Position numbers and translations under genes: made by a program
Notes under the pieces: model-generated
Seen by the model: the letters and a program-made list of their open reading frames with translations, nothing else
Database searches by the model: none
Told to the model about the DNA's origin: nothing
Assembly (NCBI RefSeq): GCF_008806775.1
Contig: NZ_WAEM01000002.1
Coordinates: 620,001 to 684,000 of the forward strand
Length of the DNA stretch: 64,000 nucleotides
Direction: 5' to 3'
DNA from: Flavobacterium luteum
Lineage (GTDB): Bacteria; Bacteroidota; Bacteroidia; Flavobacteriales; Flavobacteriaceae
Shown: in pieces, positions 8,465 to 16,898 of the stretch
How the letters are laid out: every line of letters begins with the position of its first letter
Numbering within the stretch: position 1 is the first letter of the stretch

Positions 8465-8843
8465 GATAATCCAATAAAACTTCCGAAGCATTTCCGAAAG
8501 TATTCCCTTTCTGAATGATGCTAACCGCTCGTTTTTTATTCAATTTATAGGTCAAATCAAATTCCGTGGTAAATAAAATTGCCGACATAAATGGATTATT
8601 GATGTATTGTACCAAAACATCTTTTGTATTATCAATAGAATGAATTTCAACTTGTTCCTCTTGTTGGAATTTGAATTTGAGTTCCATTTTCAAAATACCT
8701 TCTTCAACAACTGGGCGAACATAAATATTCATCAAATCTGTATTTCCAATAGTTTTTGCTAAAGTTAATTTGGCAAAAGTTCCATCTTCTAGACTCAATT
8801 TAACTTTGGTATAAAATTCGAAAAAAGATTCTTGAAAAAACAT
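8454..8843 (-). CDS. Conserved 129-residue protein; resembles the N-terminal domain of a methyltransferase family
   Basis: There is no signal peptide or membrane segment. The pattern FFxFYTKVKLSLxDGTFAKLTL, NIYVRPVVEEG and LFTTEFDLTYKLNKK recalls, from memory, the N-terminal domain that precedes the catalytic domain in a Bacteroidetes class I SAM-dependent methyltransferase family. Here the catalytic part is absent and the frame ends cleanly, so this is either a standalone domain or a truncated relative. It lies downstream of fumA on the same strand and converges with scoB. Function unknown. Confidence 0.6.
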   Translation of the reverse strand: MFFQESFFEFYTKVKLSLEDGTFAKLTLAKTIGNTDLMNIYVRPVVEEGILKMELKFKFQQEEQVEIHSIDNTKDVLVQYINNPFMSAILFTTEFDLTYKLNKKRAVSIIQKGNTFGNASEVLLDYLNR

Positions 8844-8859
8844 ACAATTTTTTTAAACC

Positions 8860-8897
8860 GCAGATTCGCAAATTTTATAATTAATCTGCGAATCTGC
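8860..8897. repeat. Perfect 11-bp inverted repeat in the fumA downstream spacer
   Basis: GCAGATTCGCA (8860-8870) and TGCGAATCTGC (8887-8897) are exact reverse complements with a 16-nt loop. No T-run follows on the minus strand, so a processing or repeat element seems likelier than a simple terminator. Confidence 0.6.
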
Positions 8898-8911
8898 TGT
8901 TAGTTTTTAAG

Positions 8912-10513
8912 TTATAAATTAGCAAAAAAGTCATTCCCTTTATCATCGGTAATAATAAAAGCAGGAAAATCTTTTACAGTTATTTTTCGAACAGCTTCCA
9001 TTCCGAGTTCTTCAAAATCAACTACTTCCACTTTTAAGATATTGTCTTGAGCTAAAATTGCTGCTGGTCCTCCAATGGACCCTAAATAGAAACCACCATA
9101 GGTTTTACAAGCATTCATTACTTCTTTGGTGCGATTTCCTTTAGCCAACATAATCATACTTCCACCTGCTTTTTGAAATTCTTCAACATAAACGTCCATT
9201 CTTCCCGCAGTAGTAGGTCCAAAACTTCCAGAAGCCATTCCTTCGGGAGTTTTTGCTGGTCCTGCATAATATATCGGATGGTTTTTGAAATAATCAGGCA
9301 TTGGTTTTCCTGCATCTAATAATTCTTTGATTTTAGCATGTGCAATATCTCTCGCTACGATTAGAGTCCCGTTTAATTTCAAACGCGTTTTAATTGGATA
9401 TTTTGATAATTCTGCTAAAATTTCTGCCATAGGACGATTCAAATCTACCTCAACTGCTGCTTCTAAATGTGGAGGAACTTTAGGTAAAAACTGTTGAGGA
9501 TTTACTTCTAATTGCTCTAAAAAAACACCGTCTTTAGTGATTTTTCCTTTGATATTTCTATCGGCAGAACACGAAACACCTAATCCAACCGGACAAGAGG
9601 CAGCATGTCGTGGCAAACGAATGACACGTACATCATGTGCAAAATATTTACCACCAAATTGGGCTCCAATAGCACTTTCCTGACAATACAACAATACTTT
9701 TTTCTCCCATTCTATATCTCGAAAAGCCTGACCTGCCATGTTACCAGAAGTAGGTAAATGATCAAAATAACCTGCTGACGCTTTTTTTACAGCGGCTAAA
9801 TTGGCTTCGGCAGATGTGCCTCCAATTACCAAAGCTAAATGGTAAGGCGGACAAGCTGAAGTTCCTAAATCTTTAATTTTATCTCGAACAAATTCCTCCA
9901 TTGATTTATCATTCAACAACGATTTTGTTTTTTGATACAAGAATGTTTTATTAGCTGAACCTCCTCCTTTTGTTAAAAATAAAAACTCATATGAATTTCC
10001 TTTTTTGGCATAAATATCAATTTGCGCAGGTAAATTTGAACCCGAATTTTTTTCCTCAAACATTGAAATAGGAACAATTTGAGAATACCGTAAGTTTTTA
10101 TTTTGAAACGTATTAAAAATTCCTTTCGACAACCACTCGGCATCATCTACTCCTGTGTATACATTTTCGCCTTTTTTGGCCATAACAATCGCTGTTCCTG
10201 TATCTTGACAGGATGGTAACTGACCTTCTACCGCTACTGATGCATTTTGCAGTAAGTTATAGGCCACAAATCGATCATTATCTGTAGCTTCAGGATCGTT
10301 TAAAATGTTGTTAAGCTTTTGTAAATGGGCTGTTCTAAGCATAAAAGAGACATCGTTCATTGCCTCTTGCGCTAGTAATTCTAATCCTTTTGGATCTACA
10401 GTTAAAATTTCTCTTTCGCCTAATTTTTCAACTGAAACGTAATCCGAAGATAGTTTTTTATATTGCGTATCGTCTTTTAAAATCGGATACGGATCTTGGT
10501 ATATAAAGTCCAT
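8912..10513 (-). CDS. fumA: Class I fumarate hydratase (Fe-S)
   Basis: This 533-residue TCA-cycle enzyme interconverts fumarate and malate. It belongs to the oxygen-sensitive [4Fe-4S] class: Cys in [13 protein letters not shown] and in [18 protein letters not shown], plus the GTSAEANL and [14 protein letters not shown] regions. Start ATG 10513 ([12 protein letters not shown]) is preferred over the longer frame to 10540, because the longer start would overlap a TATATTTG promoter element at 10538-10545. Confidence 0.94.
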   Translation of the reverse strand: MDFIYQDPYPILKDDTQYKKLSSDYVSVEKLGEREILTVDPKGLELLAQEAMNDVSFMLRTAHLQKLNNILNDPEATDNDRFVAYNLLQNASVAVEGQLPSCQDTGTAIVMAKKGENVYTGVDDAEWLSKGIFNTFQNKNLRYSQIVPISMFEEKNSGSNLPAQIDIYAKKGNSYEFLFLTKGGGSANKTFLYQKTKSLLNDKSMEEFVRDKIKDLGTSACPPYHLALVIGGTSAEANLAAVKKASAGYFDHLPTSGNMAGQAFRDIEWEKKVLLYCQESAIGAQFGGKYFAHDVRVIRLPRHAASCPVGLGVSCSADRNIKGKITKDGVFLEQLEVNPQQFLPKVPPHLEAAVEVDLNRPMAEILAELSKYPIKTRLKLNGTLIVARDIAHAKIKELLDAGKPMPDYFKNHPIYYAGPAKTPEGMASGSFGPTTAGRMDVYVEEFQKAGGSMIMLAKGNRTKEVMNACKTYGGFYLGSIGGPAAILAQDNILKVEVVDFEELGMEAVRKITVKDFPAFIITDDKGNDFFANL

Positions 10514-10537
10514 TTTTGATGTGTTTTTAAGGAAGTT

Positions 10538-10545
10538 CAAATATA
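10538..10545 (-). promoter_or_regulatory. Candidate -7 element for fumA
   Basis: On the minus strand this reads TATATTTG, a match to TAnnTTTG, about 25 bp upstream of ATG 10513. No clear -33 TTG at standard spacing. Confidence 0.45.
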
Positions 10546-10623
10546 AGAATTGTAGAAAGAACTAAACCTGATTTGTATCAAATTATGGTTTAGAATTGTT
10601 ATAAATTGATAAGAAAAATGATA

Positions 10624-10788
10624 TTATTTATTAAACGAAAAAAGAAGAAATGTTAAAACCAATAAAATGATAAATCCTAAACTCGAATTATCGTCTTTAA
10701 CAACTTCATCCATAGATTTTGTGCCAAAATAAAATAACCATTTGGTAATATTTCCCAAGAAATGACAAATTAATCTAGCTTCTAACAT
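10624..10788 (-). CDS. Small single-pass membrane protein (54 residues)
   Basis: ATG 10788 to TAA 10624-10626 encodes 54 residues starting MLEARLICHFLGNITKW and ending in one hydrophobic helix (GFIILLVLTFLLFSF, ~38-52) with a short lysine tail. A charged linker (KSMDEVVKDDNSS) separates two hydrophobic parts. It starts 11 bp after the stop of the gene at 10800-12239 and is probably co-transcribed with it. The coherent amphipathic/membrane design and tight spacing support a real gene. Function unknown. Confidence 0.6.
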   Translation of the reverse strand: MLEARLICHFLGNITKWLFYFGTKSMDEVVKDDNSSLGFIILLVLTFLLFSFNK

Positions 10789-10799
10789 AATATTTTATC

Positions 10800-12239
10800 T
10801 TAAAAAAACCATCCTGCCACCAAAATTGCGGTAATTACACAAATCACATCAACAAGTAGCATGGTCCCTAATGCATAACGAGTGTTTTTAATATTAACGG
10901 AACCAAAGTAAACTGCAATTACATAAAAGGTACTTTCGGCACTACATTGAAAAATACTGCTTAGCCTTCCCGTCATCGAATCGGCACCAAAAGTATTCAT
11001 AGAATCTATCAAAAACCCTCTTGATCCTGCAGAACTAAATGGTCTAAGAAGAGCCACTGGCAAAGCATCAGTGATTTCTTTACTCACGCCTATATTAGAG
11101 AAACCAAAAGAAATCCAGTGGCTTATGATTTCAAATAAACCACTATTTCTAAATAAAGAAATGGCCACTAACATACCCAAAACATAAGGAAAAATAGTGA
11201 CTCCTGTTTTTACACCATTATTAGCTCCTACAACAAAAGTTTCATAAACAGTAGTTTTGGCTTCTGTAAATTTCTTTTCTTTAATAAAGGAAAAAATTAA
11301 GGTGAAACCTATAATCACTACTAATATTAAAGAAGAAAGATTAGAGGTAAAGTAGTTTTTGCCAATTAAATCCAAATGGTTTACATACATTAACAAACCA
11401 ACGATTGCTGCAATTAATACCATCAACACTATTACTAAAGAGGCACTTTTAAAATTAATTTTTTGCTTAATCCCTACAATAAGAAAAGCAGCAATAGTTC
11501 CAATAAATGAGGTAATGATACAAGGTAGCATTACATCGGCTGGATTAGTTGCATTGGCAGCAGCTCGATAGCCTATGATTGAAGTTGCAATTAAAGTTAG
11601 CCCTGAAGCATGCAAGCACATAAACATAATTTGGGCATCACTCGCTTTGTCTTTTTCCGGATTTATAGTTTGTAAACTCTCCATCGCTTTTAATCCAAAT
11701 GGCGTTGCAGCTGAATCTAAGCCTAAAAAATTGGCAGCAAAATTTAAGGTCATGTACGAAATAGACGGGTGGTTTTTGGGAATGCTAGGAAATACTTTTA
11801 CAAACACTGGGCTCAATACTTTAGCTAATTTTCCAGAGGCTCCGGAAATAATTAAGAGTTCCATCAAACCACAGAAAAAGGCCAAATATGCCATTAATGG
11901 TAAAATTAAATCAATCAAGGTGGCTTTACATGTTGGCAAAAGCCCATCTGATTTTTGAACGCCGCTAAATATTTTTACTGTTTTATTTTTAAAAACATAA
12001 GTTGTATCGGCATTTATAGTATCTCGGTTTACGACCATCGTTTGGTCTGGAGCTTTTTTAATGCTGTCTTTAATGAATGCTGGAACTTCGTAAATATATT
12101 TTTCGGAAAGTAAAATAGGATCGTCTTTTTTTCCGTTTAATACATAGTCGATTGTATAGCTGTTGCCAAAGAACAAATTAAAAACTACAAACACAATTGA
12201 AGAAATAAAAATAGCGAGCCAAAATCTACTGAGAACCAT
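10800..12239 (-). CDS. Nucleoside-recognition (Gate) membrane protein, fused SpmA/SpmB type
   Basis: This 479-residue multi-pass inner-membrane protein has two Gate-type halves: the first around GLMELLIISGASGKLAKVLSPVFVK and the second around NGVKTGVTIFPYVLGMLVAISLFR and ALLRPFSSAGSRG. They correspond to SpmA and SpmB of spore formers, fused in Bacteroidetes. The substrate in non-sporulating bacteria is unknown. A periplasmic insertion of ~100 residues follows the first helix. ATG 12239 (MVLSRFWLAIF) gives a normal membrane-anchor start; the longer frame to 12287 would add 16 atypical residues. Confidence 0.85.
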   Translation of the reverse strand: MVLSRFWLAIFISSIVFVVFNLFFGNSYTIDYVLNGKKDDPILLSEKYIYEVPAFIKDSIKKAPDQTMVVNRDTINADTTYVFKNKTVKIFSGVQKSDGLLPTCKATLIDLILPLMAYLAFFCGLMELLIISGASGKLAKVLSPVFVKVFPSIPKNHPSISYMTLNFAANFLGLDSAATPFGLKAMESLQTINPEKDKASDAQIMFMCLHASGLTLIATSIIGYRAAANATNPADVMLPCIITSFIGTIAAFLIVGIKQKINFKSASLVIVLMVLIAAIVGLLMYVNHLDLIGKNYFTSNLSSLILVVIIGFTLIFSFIKEKKFTEAKTTVYETFVVGANNGVKTGVTIFPYVLGMLVAISLFRNSGLFEIISHWISFGFSNIGVSKEITDALPVALLRPFSSAGSRGFLIDSMNTFGADSMTGRLSSIFQCSAESTFYVIAVYFGSVNIKNTRYALGTMLLVDVICVITAILVAGWFF

Positions 12240-12584
12240 GATTAGTTTTTTTTGTAAATGTAATAAAAACCTAAAAAAAATAATCAAGATTTTTCTACAA
12301 TATCAGTTTCGCTTTTTAAAGGATAACAACAAAAAGCTACACGAGAGATAGGATTATAAACCGTTAAGTTTAATAATTAAAAGCTTAAATTCGAGTATTT
12401 TTTGGAATAATTCAGAACGAATCTTATTAATATGCTTCAGCCACAAAGAGACGTATATAAACAATCATGTTCAATTCTAATTTTTCGTTTTCTCAATATA
12501 CTTTTATATTGAAAAATAATCGAAACGAAGGAAAATTATAATCAAAAAATAAAGTCAAATGGTGAGTACAAATATATTTTATTT
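12240..12584. other. Gene-free stretch with one imperfect inverted repeat
   Basis: I see no credible coding frame. TCAATATA (12493-12500) and TATATTGA (12505-12512) pair perfectly around CTTT, and partly complementary TTCGTTT/CGAAACGAA flank them. It may end transcription of the gene at 12585-13040 but lacks a T-run. Confidence 0.4.
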
Positions 12585-13040
12585 TTAAGGGGTAAATACA
12601 TTCCAATTTGCTCCGTCACTCAAAACGATGCATGATCTTAAACCATTTCCATTTGCATGGTCATTTGAATTCTGACTATCATACATATATAACTGATTGC
12701 TACTATTAGCGTATGAATTCGCAAAATAAAACTTTACTCCTGTTCCCTCCATTGTAATTTTTGCAGTACTTGAGCTTATATTTCTAATAAAATATACTCT
12801 ACCAGGAAATGATATTGGATTTGGTAATTTAAACTCTTGATCTGTAGCGGTAGGATTTACAGAAATATAAACACCATTATTTATTAATGTTACTGAACTA
12901 CTACCAACTAAAGAAACTGTTTTTACAGATAAATTACCATTAATATCCAATGTGCTTAAAGGTAAAACTGTATTTATCCCAACCTGACCATTTGATATAT
13001 TTATAAAAAAAATTGCTATTATAAAGTATATTTTTTTCAT
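12585..13040 (-). CDS. Secreted protein with GQVGINT...STLDINGN repeat-type N-terminus
   Basis: Start ATG 13040 gives 151 residues with a signal peptide (MKKIYFIIAIFFINISNGQ). Directly after it comes QVGINTVLPLSTLDINGNLSVK, a motif common at the N-terminus of Bacteroidetes exported proteins related to phage tail-fibre/adhesin-like modules. The rest is Ser/Asn/Tyr-rich and beta-prone and ends in DGANWNVFTP. No T9SS sorting tail is visible. The longer frame to 13103 would cover the promoter and is rejected. It is a single gene with its own promoter and an upstream palindrome shared with the T9SS cargo gene. Function unknown. Confidence 0.75.
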   Translation of the reverse strand: MKKIYFIIAIFFINISNGQVGINTVLPLSTLDINGNLSVKTVSLVGSSSVTLINNGVYISVNPTATDQEFKLPNPISFPGRVYFIRNISSSTAKITMEGTGVKFYFANSYANSSNQLYMYDSQNSNDHANGNGLRSCIVLSDGANWNVFTP

Positions 13041-13080
13041 AATTGTAAATGATATTTGGTTTTTACTAATTTTAACATAG

Positions 13081-13111
13081 CAAACATAGATTTTTTTTAT
13101 CAAAACAAAAA
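13081..13111 (-). promoter_or_regulatory. Bacteroidetes-type promoter for the secreted protein gene
   Basis: On the minus strand TTTTTG (13106-13111), a 17-bp spacer and TATGTTTG (13081-13088) match the TTG/TAnnTTTG pattern. ATG 13040 lies about 40 bp downstream of the -7 element. Confidence 0.65.
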
Positions 13112-13123
13112 CTTTACATCATT

Positions 13124-13137
13124 CGAAATCGTTTTCG
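13124..13137. promoter_or_regulatory. LacI-type operator-like palindrome (one mismatch)
   Basis: CGAAATCGTTTTCG differs by one base from the palindrome at 31244-31257. It sits 12 bp upstream of the -33 element of the secreted-protein promoter. The shared context continues with GTGTT. Confidence 0.45.
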
Positions 13138-13230
13138 TGTTAAAAACTTTTTAAAATTCTACAAAAATAAAATTTATATAACATGTAAATCCTTAAGGAC
13201 TGTCTATTAGTTTATTGAAGAAGATATAAA

Positions 13231-13944
13231 TTATACGTGAATAATTTCTTCTTCAATCAACAACTCTTCTCTTCGTAATCGCAAGAAAATTTGAGCTACA
13301 GCAATAGTGTCTTTCTCACAATACGTTACAATGCGGTCAATATCTTTTTCTACATAAAAAACATGACCTACTTGACTGCCATCGATATCGCCTTTTGGAG
13401 AAGGAATTCCAAGAATTTTAGTTAGTAATTTAAGAGAAGTAAAATGCTTGTAATCGCCAAATTTCCATAATTCTAAAGTGTCTAAATGTGGGATTTCCCA
13501 TGGTTTTTTGCCAAATAAATTCAGCTTGTTTGGAATAGCGATTTGATTAATAATCATTCGACGAGCAATGAACGGAATGTCAAATTCCTTAGCATTATGC
13601 CCGCACAAAACATGCTGTGGCTGATTGAAGTGATTGTTTAAAAGATTGATGAAATCATGAAGTATTTTCTTTTCATCACCAAAAAAAGACGTCACTCTAA
13701 AATTTCTAATATCACCTTTCAAAGTAAAATAACCTACCGAAATACAGACAATTTTACCAAATTCGGCCCAAATTCCAGCTCTTTCATAAAATTCCTCGCC
13801 TGAAAAATCCTCTTTGCGTTGGTATTGGGTTTTAAGTTCCCAAAGTTGTTTCATTTCAGCATCAAGCGAATTGAAATTTTCTTCTTCTGGTACGGTTTCA
13901 ATATCTAAAAAAAGAATGTTATCTAATCGGATTTTTTCTATCAT
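13231..13944 (-). CDS. Predicted PolB-like 3'-5' exonuclease
   Basis: This 237-residue protein has the RNase H-fold DEDDy-type exonuclease motifs: ILFLDIETVPEE (Exo I, Asp/Glu), LCGHNAKEFDIPFI (Exo II, Asp) and YCEKDTIAVAQIF (Exo III, Tyr/Asp). These free-standing relatives of the proofreading domain of family B DNA polymerases are widespread in Bacteroidetes; a DNA or RNA processing role is inferred. It is the most distal gene of the leftward heme-side cluster, 69 bp beyond ogt. Confidence 0.8.
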   Translation of the reverse strand: MIEKIRLDNILFLDIETVPEEENFNSLDAEMKQLWELKTQYQRKEDFSGEEFYERAGIWAEFGKIVCISVGYFTLKGDIRNFRVTSFFGDEKKILHDFINLLNNHFNQPQHVLCGHNAKEFDIPFIARRMIINQIAIPNKLNLFGKKPWEIPHLDTLELWKFGDYKHFTSLKLLTKILGIPSPKGDIDGSQVGHVFYVEKDIDRIVTYCEKDTIAVAQIFLRLRREELLIEEEIIHV

Positions 13945-14012
13945 GGTTTAGGCTTTTAGAGATTTATACTTATTACAAATCTAATAAATCTAAGTAACCT
14001 AAATTGTTTGTT

Positions 14013-14483
14013 TTAAAATAAACTTTGTTGATTGGTTGGATTTTCGTGTTCTAAGAGCCATTTTTTACGCCATAAACCTCCTGCATAGCCAGTAAGTGAA
14101 CCGTTAGTGCCAATCACTCGATGACAAGGAACGACAATCCAAAGTGGGTTTTTACCATTTGCTGAAGCTGCTGCTCGAATACCCTTTGCGTCGCCTAATT
14201 TTTTAGCCAAATCAAGATAAGAAATAGTGGTTCCGTATGGAATATGTAGTAATTCCCTCCAAACTTTTTGATGAAAATCGGTTCCTTTTGCATTAGTTTT
14301 GAAAGTAAACTCGGTTCTTTCATTTCTGAAATAGTCTTGAAGTTGTAAAACTGCTTCTTGTAAAACAGACGGAATTACAGCCGAAATAATGCCTTCTTCT
14401 AAAATTGAAATTGCTGAAATACCGTTATCATCACCTACAATTTTGGTAATTCCAAGAGGTGAATTTATAAAACAGGTTTCCAT
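14013..14483 (-). CDS. ogt: Methylated-DNA-protein-cysteine methyltransferase
   Basis: This 156-residue suicide repair enzyme transfers O6-methyl from guanine to its own cysteine. The active site is VVPCHRVIG, followed by the conserved GSLTGYAGGLWRKKWLLEHE helix, and preceded by a helix-turn-helix with RAAASANGKNP. There is no Ada AdaA domain, so Ogt-type. It lies between the exonuclease and cytochrome c genes on the heme strand. The short spacer after its start (14484-14545) carries CGCAAAG words without coding content. Confidence 0.93.
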   Translation of the reverse strand: METCFINSPLGITKIVGDDNGISAISILEEGIISAVIPSVLQEAVLQLQDYFRNERTEFTFKTNAKGTDFHQKVWRELLHIPYGTTISYLDLAKKLGDAKGIRAAASANGKNPLWIVVPCHRVIGTNGSLTGYAGGLWRKKWLLEHENPTNQQSLF

Positions 14484-14545
14484 GAATGTGAAAATTTAAC
14501 CGCAAAGTTTGCAAAGTTTTTCGCAAAGAGCACCAAGAAATTATT

Positions 14546-14920
14546 TTATTTTGAATGCGAGTAAATGTACGTTTCAATGGCACTCAACTCCTCGTCTGAC
14601 ATTGCTTTGGTAATGGTAAAATTGGTTTTCATGACTTCATACTGACTTGGATCAACAATAGGTTTGGCATCATTTTTAAGAAAATCAATTATGTTACCCT
14701 TTTGATCTTTATATATTTTTGCAATTTCTTGAATACTTGGTCCAATTACTTTTTGATCTACTAAATGGCAGGCAACGCAATTCCCTTTTCCTTGAAAAAG
14801 TTCCTTACCTAAATCAACTGAATTTTGAGGAACTTTAGTTGCAGTTTCTTTCGTTTCTTCTTTTTTACAAGACACGAAAATTAGTGAACTGGTGAAGCAA
14901 ATAAAAATAATTTTTTTCAT
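14546..14920 (-). CDS. Monoheme c-type cytochrome lipoprotein
   Basis: This 124-residue protein has a lipobox (SLIFVSC, lipid Cys ~18), one CxxCH heme site (CVACH, ~56-60) and the distal Met in EVMKTNFT. It resembles small class I cytochromes c that carry electrons in the periplasm. The gene begins 3 bp after hemB ends, so a heme protein is expressed with the heme pathway. Confidence 0.85.
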   Translation of the reverse strand: MKKIIFICFTSSLIFVSCKKEETKETATKVPQNSVDLGKELFQGKGNCVACHLVDQKVIGPSIQEIAKIYKDQKGNIIDFLKNDAKPIVDPSQYEVMKTNFTITKAMSDEELSAIETYIYSHSK

Positions 14921-14923
14921 TTT

Positions 14924-15913
14924 TTAAGAAATTAACTTCACCACATCTTTTGCAAAATAACTAGCTATTAAATCGGCACCAGCTCTTTTGATAGCCGTTA
15001 CCTGTTCCATCATAACCGCATCGTGGTCAATCCATCCTTTTTCGGCGGCGGCTTTAATCATGCAATATTCTCCCGATACTTGGTAAACCGCAACTGGAAC
15101 TTCTGACATGTTTTTCACTTCACGAACAATATCCAAATACGCGATTCCTGGCTTGACCATTACAATATCGGCACCTTCCTCTATATCCATTCGGGTTTCA
15201 CGAATCGCTTCAAGTCTGTTATGATAATCCATTTGATAGGTTTTTTTATCTTTTGGAATGTTTTGCAAATCTACGGGAGCGCTGTCTAAAGCATCTCGAA
15301 AGGGACCATAATGTGCTGAAGCGTATTTAGCTGAATAGCTCATGATTCCGGTATTGCTAAAACCATTGTCTTCTAAAGCTTCGCGTATTTCCAGAATTCG
15401 GCCGTCCATCATATCACTTGGCGCTACAATATCTGCTCCAGCTTGAGCATGAGCAACACTCATCTCTGCTAAAAATAAGGATGTTGCATCGTTGGCTATT
15501 TGTCCGTTTTCGATAATTCCGTCATGACCATAAATTGAATAGGGGTCTAAAGCCACATCGGTCATCACAATCATTTCTGGACAAGCATTTTTTACGGTTT
15601 TGATGGCGCGTTGCATCAATCCATTGGGGTTCAAAGCTTCTTTTCCTTGATTGTCTTTTAAATTATCTGGAACTTTTACAAACAACAATACCGATTTTAA
15701 ACCCAATTTCCATAATTCGTTGACTTCTTTTTCGAGTTTGTCTAAACTCAAACGGAAGTAATTTTGCATGGAAGGAATTTCTTCTCTAATATTTGAGCCC
15801 TCCACTACAAAAAGTGGCACGATAAAGTCGTTTGGCGAAATGATAGTTTCACGAATTAGACTTCTGATGCTTTCGTTGGCTCTTAATCTTCTGTTTCGTC
15901 TTAGTGGGAACAT
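14924..15913 (-). CDS. hemB: Delta-aminolevulinic acid dehydratase (porphobilinogen synthase)
   Basis: This 329-residue enzyme condenses two 5-aminolevulinates to porphobilinogen. The Schiff-base lysines are in SYSAKYASAHYGPF and DIVMVKPGIAYLD. The metal loop reads DVALDPYSIYGHDG, without the cysteines of zinc enzymes, so it should be the Mg-type. ATG 15913 (MFPLRRNRRLRANES) matches HemB starts; the longer frame to 15940 runs into an intergenic repeat (15929-15993). Confidence 0.95.
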   Translation of the reverse strand: MFPLRRNRRLRANESIRSLIRETIISPNDFIVPLFVVEGSNIREEIPSMQNYFRLSLDKLEKEVNELWKLGLKSVLLFVKVPDNLKDNQGKEALNPNGLMQRAIKTVKNACPEMIVMTDVALDPYSIYGHDGIIENGQIANDATSLFLAEMSVAHAQAGADIVAPSDMMDGRILEIREALEDNGFSNTGIMSYSAKYASAHYGPFRDALDSAPVDLQNIPKDKKTYQMDYHNRLEAIRETRMDIEEGADIVMVKPGIAYLDIVREVKNMSEVPVAVYQVSGEYCMIKAAAEKGWIDHDAVMMEQVTAIKRAGADLIASYFAKDVVKLIS

Positions 15914-15928
15914 ATTATTTAGTTTTTG

Positions 15929-15993
15929 AACCATTAACATATTAAGTTTTATGAAGAGTTTGTCTTATTATTTCTTACTGCCTTAATGGTTTA
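15929..15993. repeat. Intergenic inverted repeat between hemF and hemB
   Basis: AACCATTAA (15929-15937) pairs with TTAATGGTT (15983-15991). The right arm lies in ACTGCCTTAATGGTTTA, which matches 17 bases of the repeat ending at 1191. It separates hemB from the rest of the hem operon. Confidence 0.5.
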
Positions 15994-15995
15994 AT

Positions 15996-16898
15996 TTATA
16001 TCCAATCTATAGGATTTTCTAATACTTTAATTAATTTTTCTTCTTCGCTTCCTGCTTCTGGGTGATGGTCATAAACCCATTGCACATGTGGTGGCAAACT
16101 CATCAAAATGCTTTCGATTCGACCATTGGTTTTGAGTCCGAAAAGGGTGCCTTTGTCGTGAACCAAATTGAATTCGACATATCGCCCACGACGAATTTCT
16201 TGCCACATACGTTGCGCAGCTGTGTATTCTAAATTTTTTCTTTTCTCTACAATAGGAATATAAGCTTCCAGAAAACTGTTGCCCACTTCTGTTACAAAAT
16301 TAAACCAATTTTCCATTGTTGTGTTTTCGTTTGCTTTGCAATAATCAAAGAACAATCCGCCGAGGCCACGAGCTTCATTTCGGTGTACATTCCAAAAATA
16401 GTCATCGCACTGCTTTTTAAATTTTGGATAAAACTCTGGATTGTGTTTGTCGCAAGCCGTTTTACAGGTTTGATGAAAATGTTTTCCGTCATCTTCAAAC
16501 AAATAATAAGGTGTAAGATCTTGTCCACCTCCAAACCAACTGTTGATTACGTTTCCGTTATCATCATACATTTCAAAATAACGCCAATTAGCATGCACTG
16601 TAGGCACCATTGGGCTTTTAGGATGAATAACCAAACTCAATCCGCAAGCAAAAAAATCGGCTTCACCTACGTTAAACAATTTTTGCATACTGTCAGGCAA
16701 TTTGCCATGAACGGCTGAAATGTTTACACCTCCTTTTTCAAAAACTTGACCGTTTTCAATCACACGCGTTCTTCCGCCACCACCTTCTGGTCGAGTCCAA
16801 ATGTCTTCACGAAATTGGGCTACACCATCAACATCTTCCAATCCTTTACAGATTTGGTCCTGAAGATTTAGTATGTATTGGTAGAATTTATTTTTCAT
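15996..16898 (-). CDS. hemF: Oxygen-dependent coproporphyrinogen III oxidase
   Basis: This 300-residue enzyme oxidatively decarboxylates coproporphyrinogen III to protoporphyrinogen IX with O2. Family blocks are EGGGGRTRVIENG, HPKSPMVPTVHANWRYFE, WFGGGQDLTPYY, EARGLGGLFFDY and YVEFNLVHDKGTLFGLKTNGR. Its ATG overlaps the hemE stop by one base (TAATG). The presence of HemF points to an aerobic lifestyle. Confidence 0.97.
   Translation of the reverse strand: MKNKFYQYILNLQDQICKGLEDVDGVAQFREDIWTRPEGGGGRTRVIENGQVFEKGGVNISAVHGKLPDSMQKLFNVGEADFFACGLSLVIHPKSPMVPTVHANWRYFEMYDDNGNVINSWFGGGQDLTPYYLFEDDGKHFHQTCKTACDKHNPEFYPKFKKQCDDYFWNVHRNEARGLGGLFFDYCKANENTTMENWFNFVTEVGNSFLEAYIPIVEKRKNLEYTAAQRMWQEIRRGRYVEFNLVHDKGTLFGLKTNGRIESILMSLPPHVQWVYDHHPEAGSEEEKLIKVLENPIDWI

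Noticed and set aside
12493..12512. Inverted repeat as a firm terminator for the gene at 12585-13040
   Set aside because: The stem is AT-only and no T-run follows on the minus strand, so it is reported only as a feature of the gap.
14484..14545. CGCAAAG/GCAAAG words as a CRISPR-like array
   Set aside because: Only two or three short irregular words without spacers; a single 60 bp gap.
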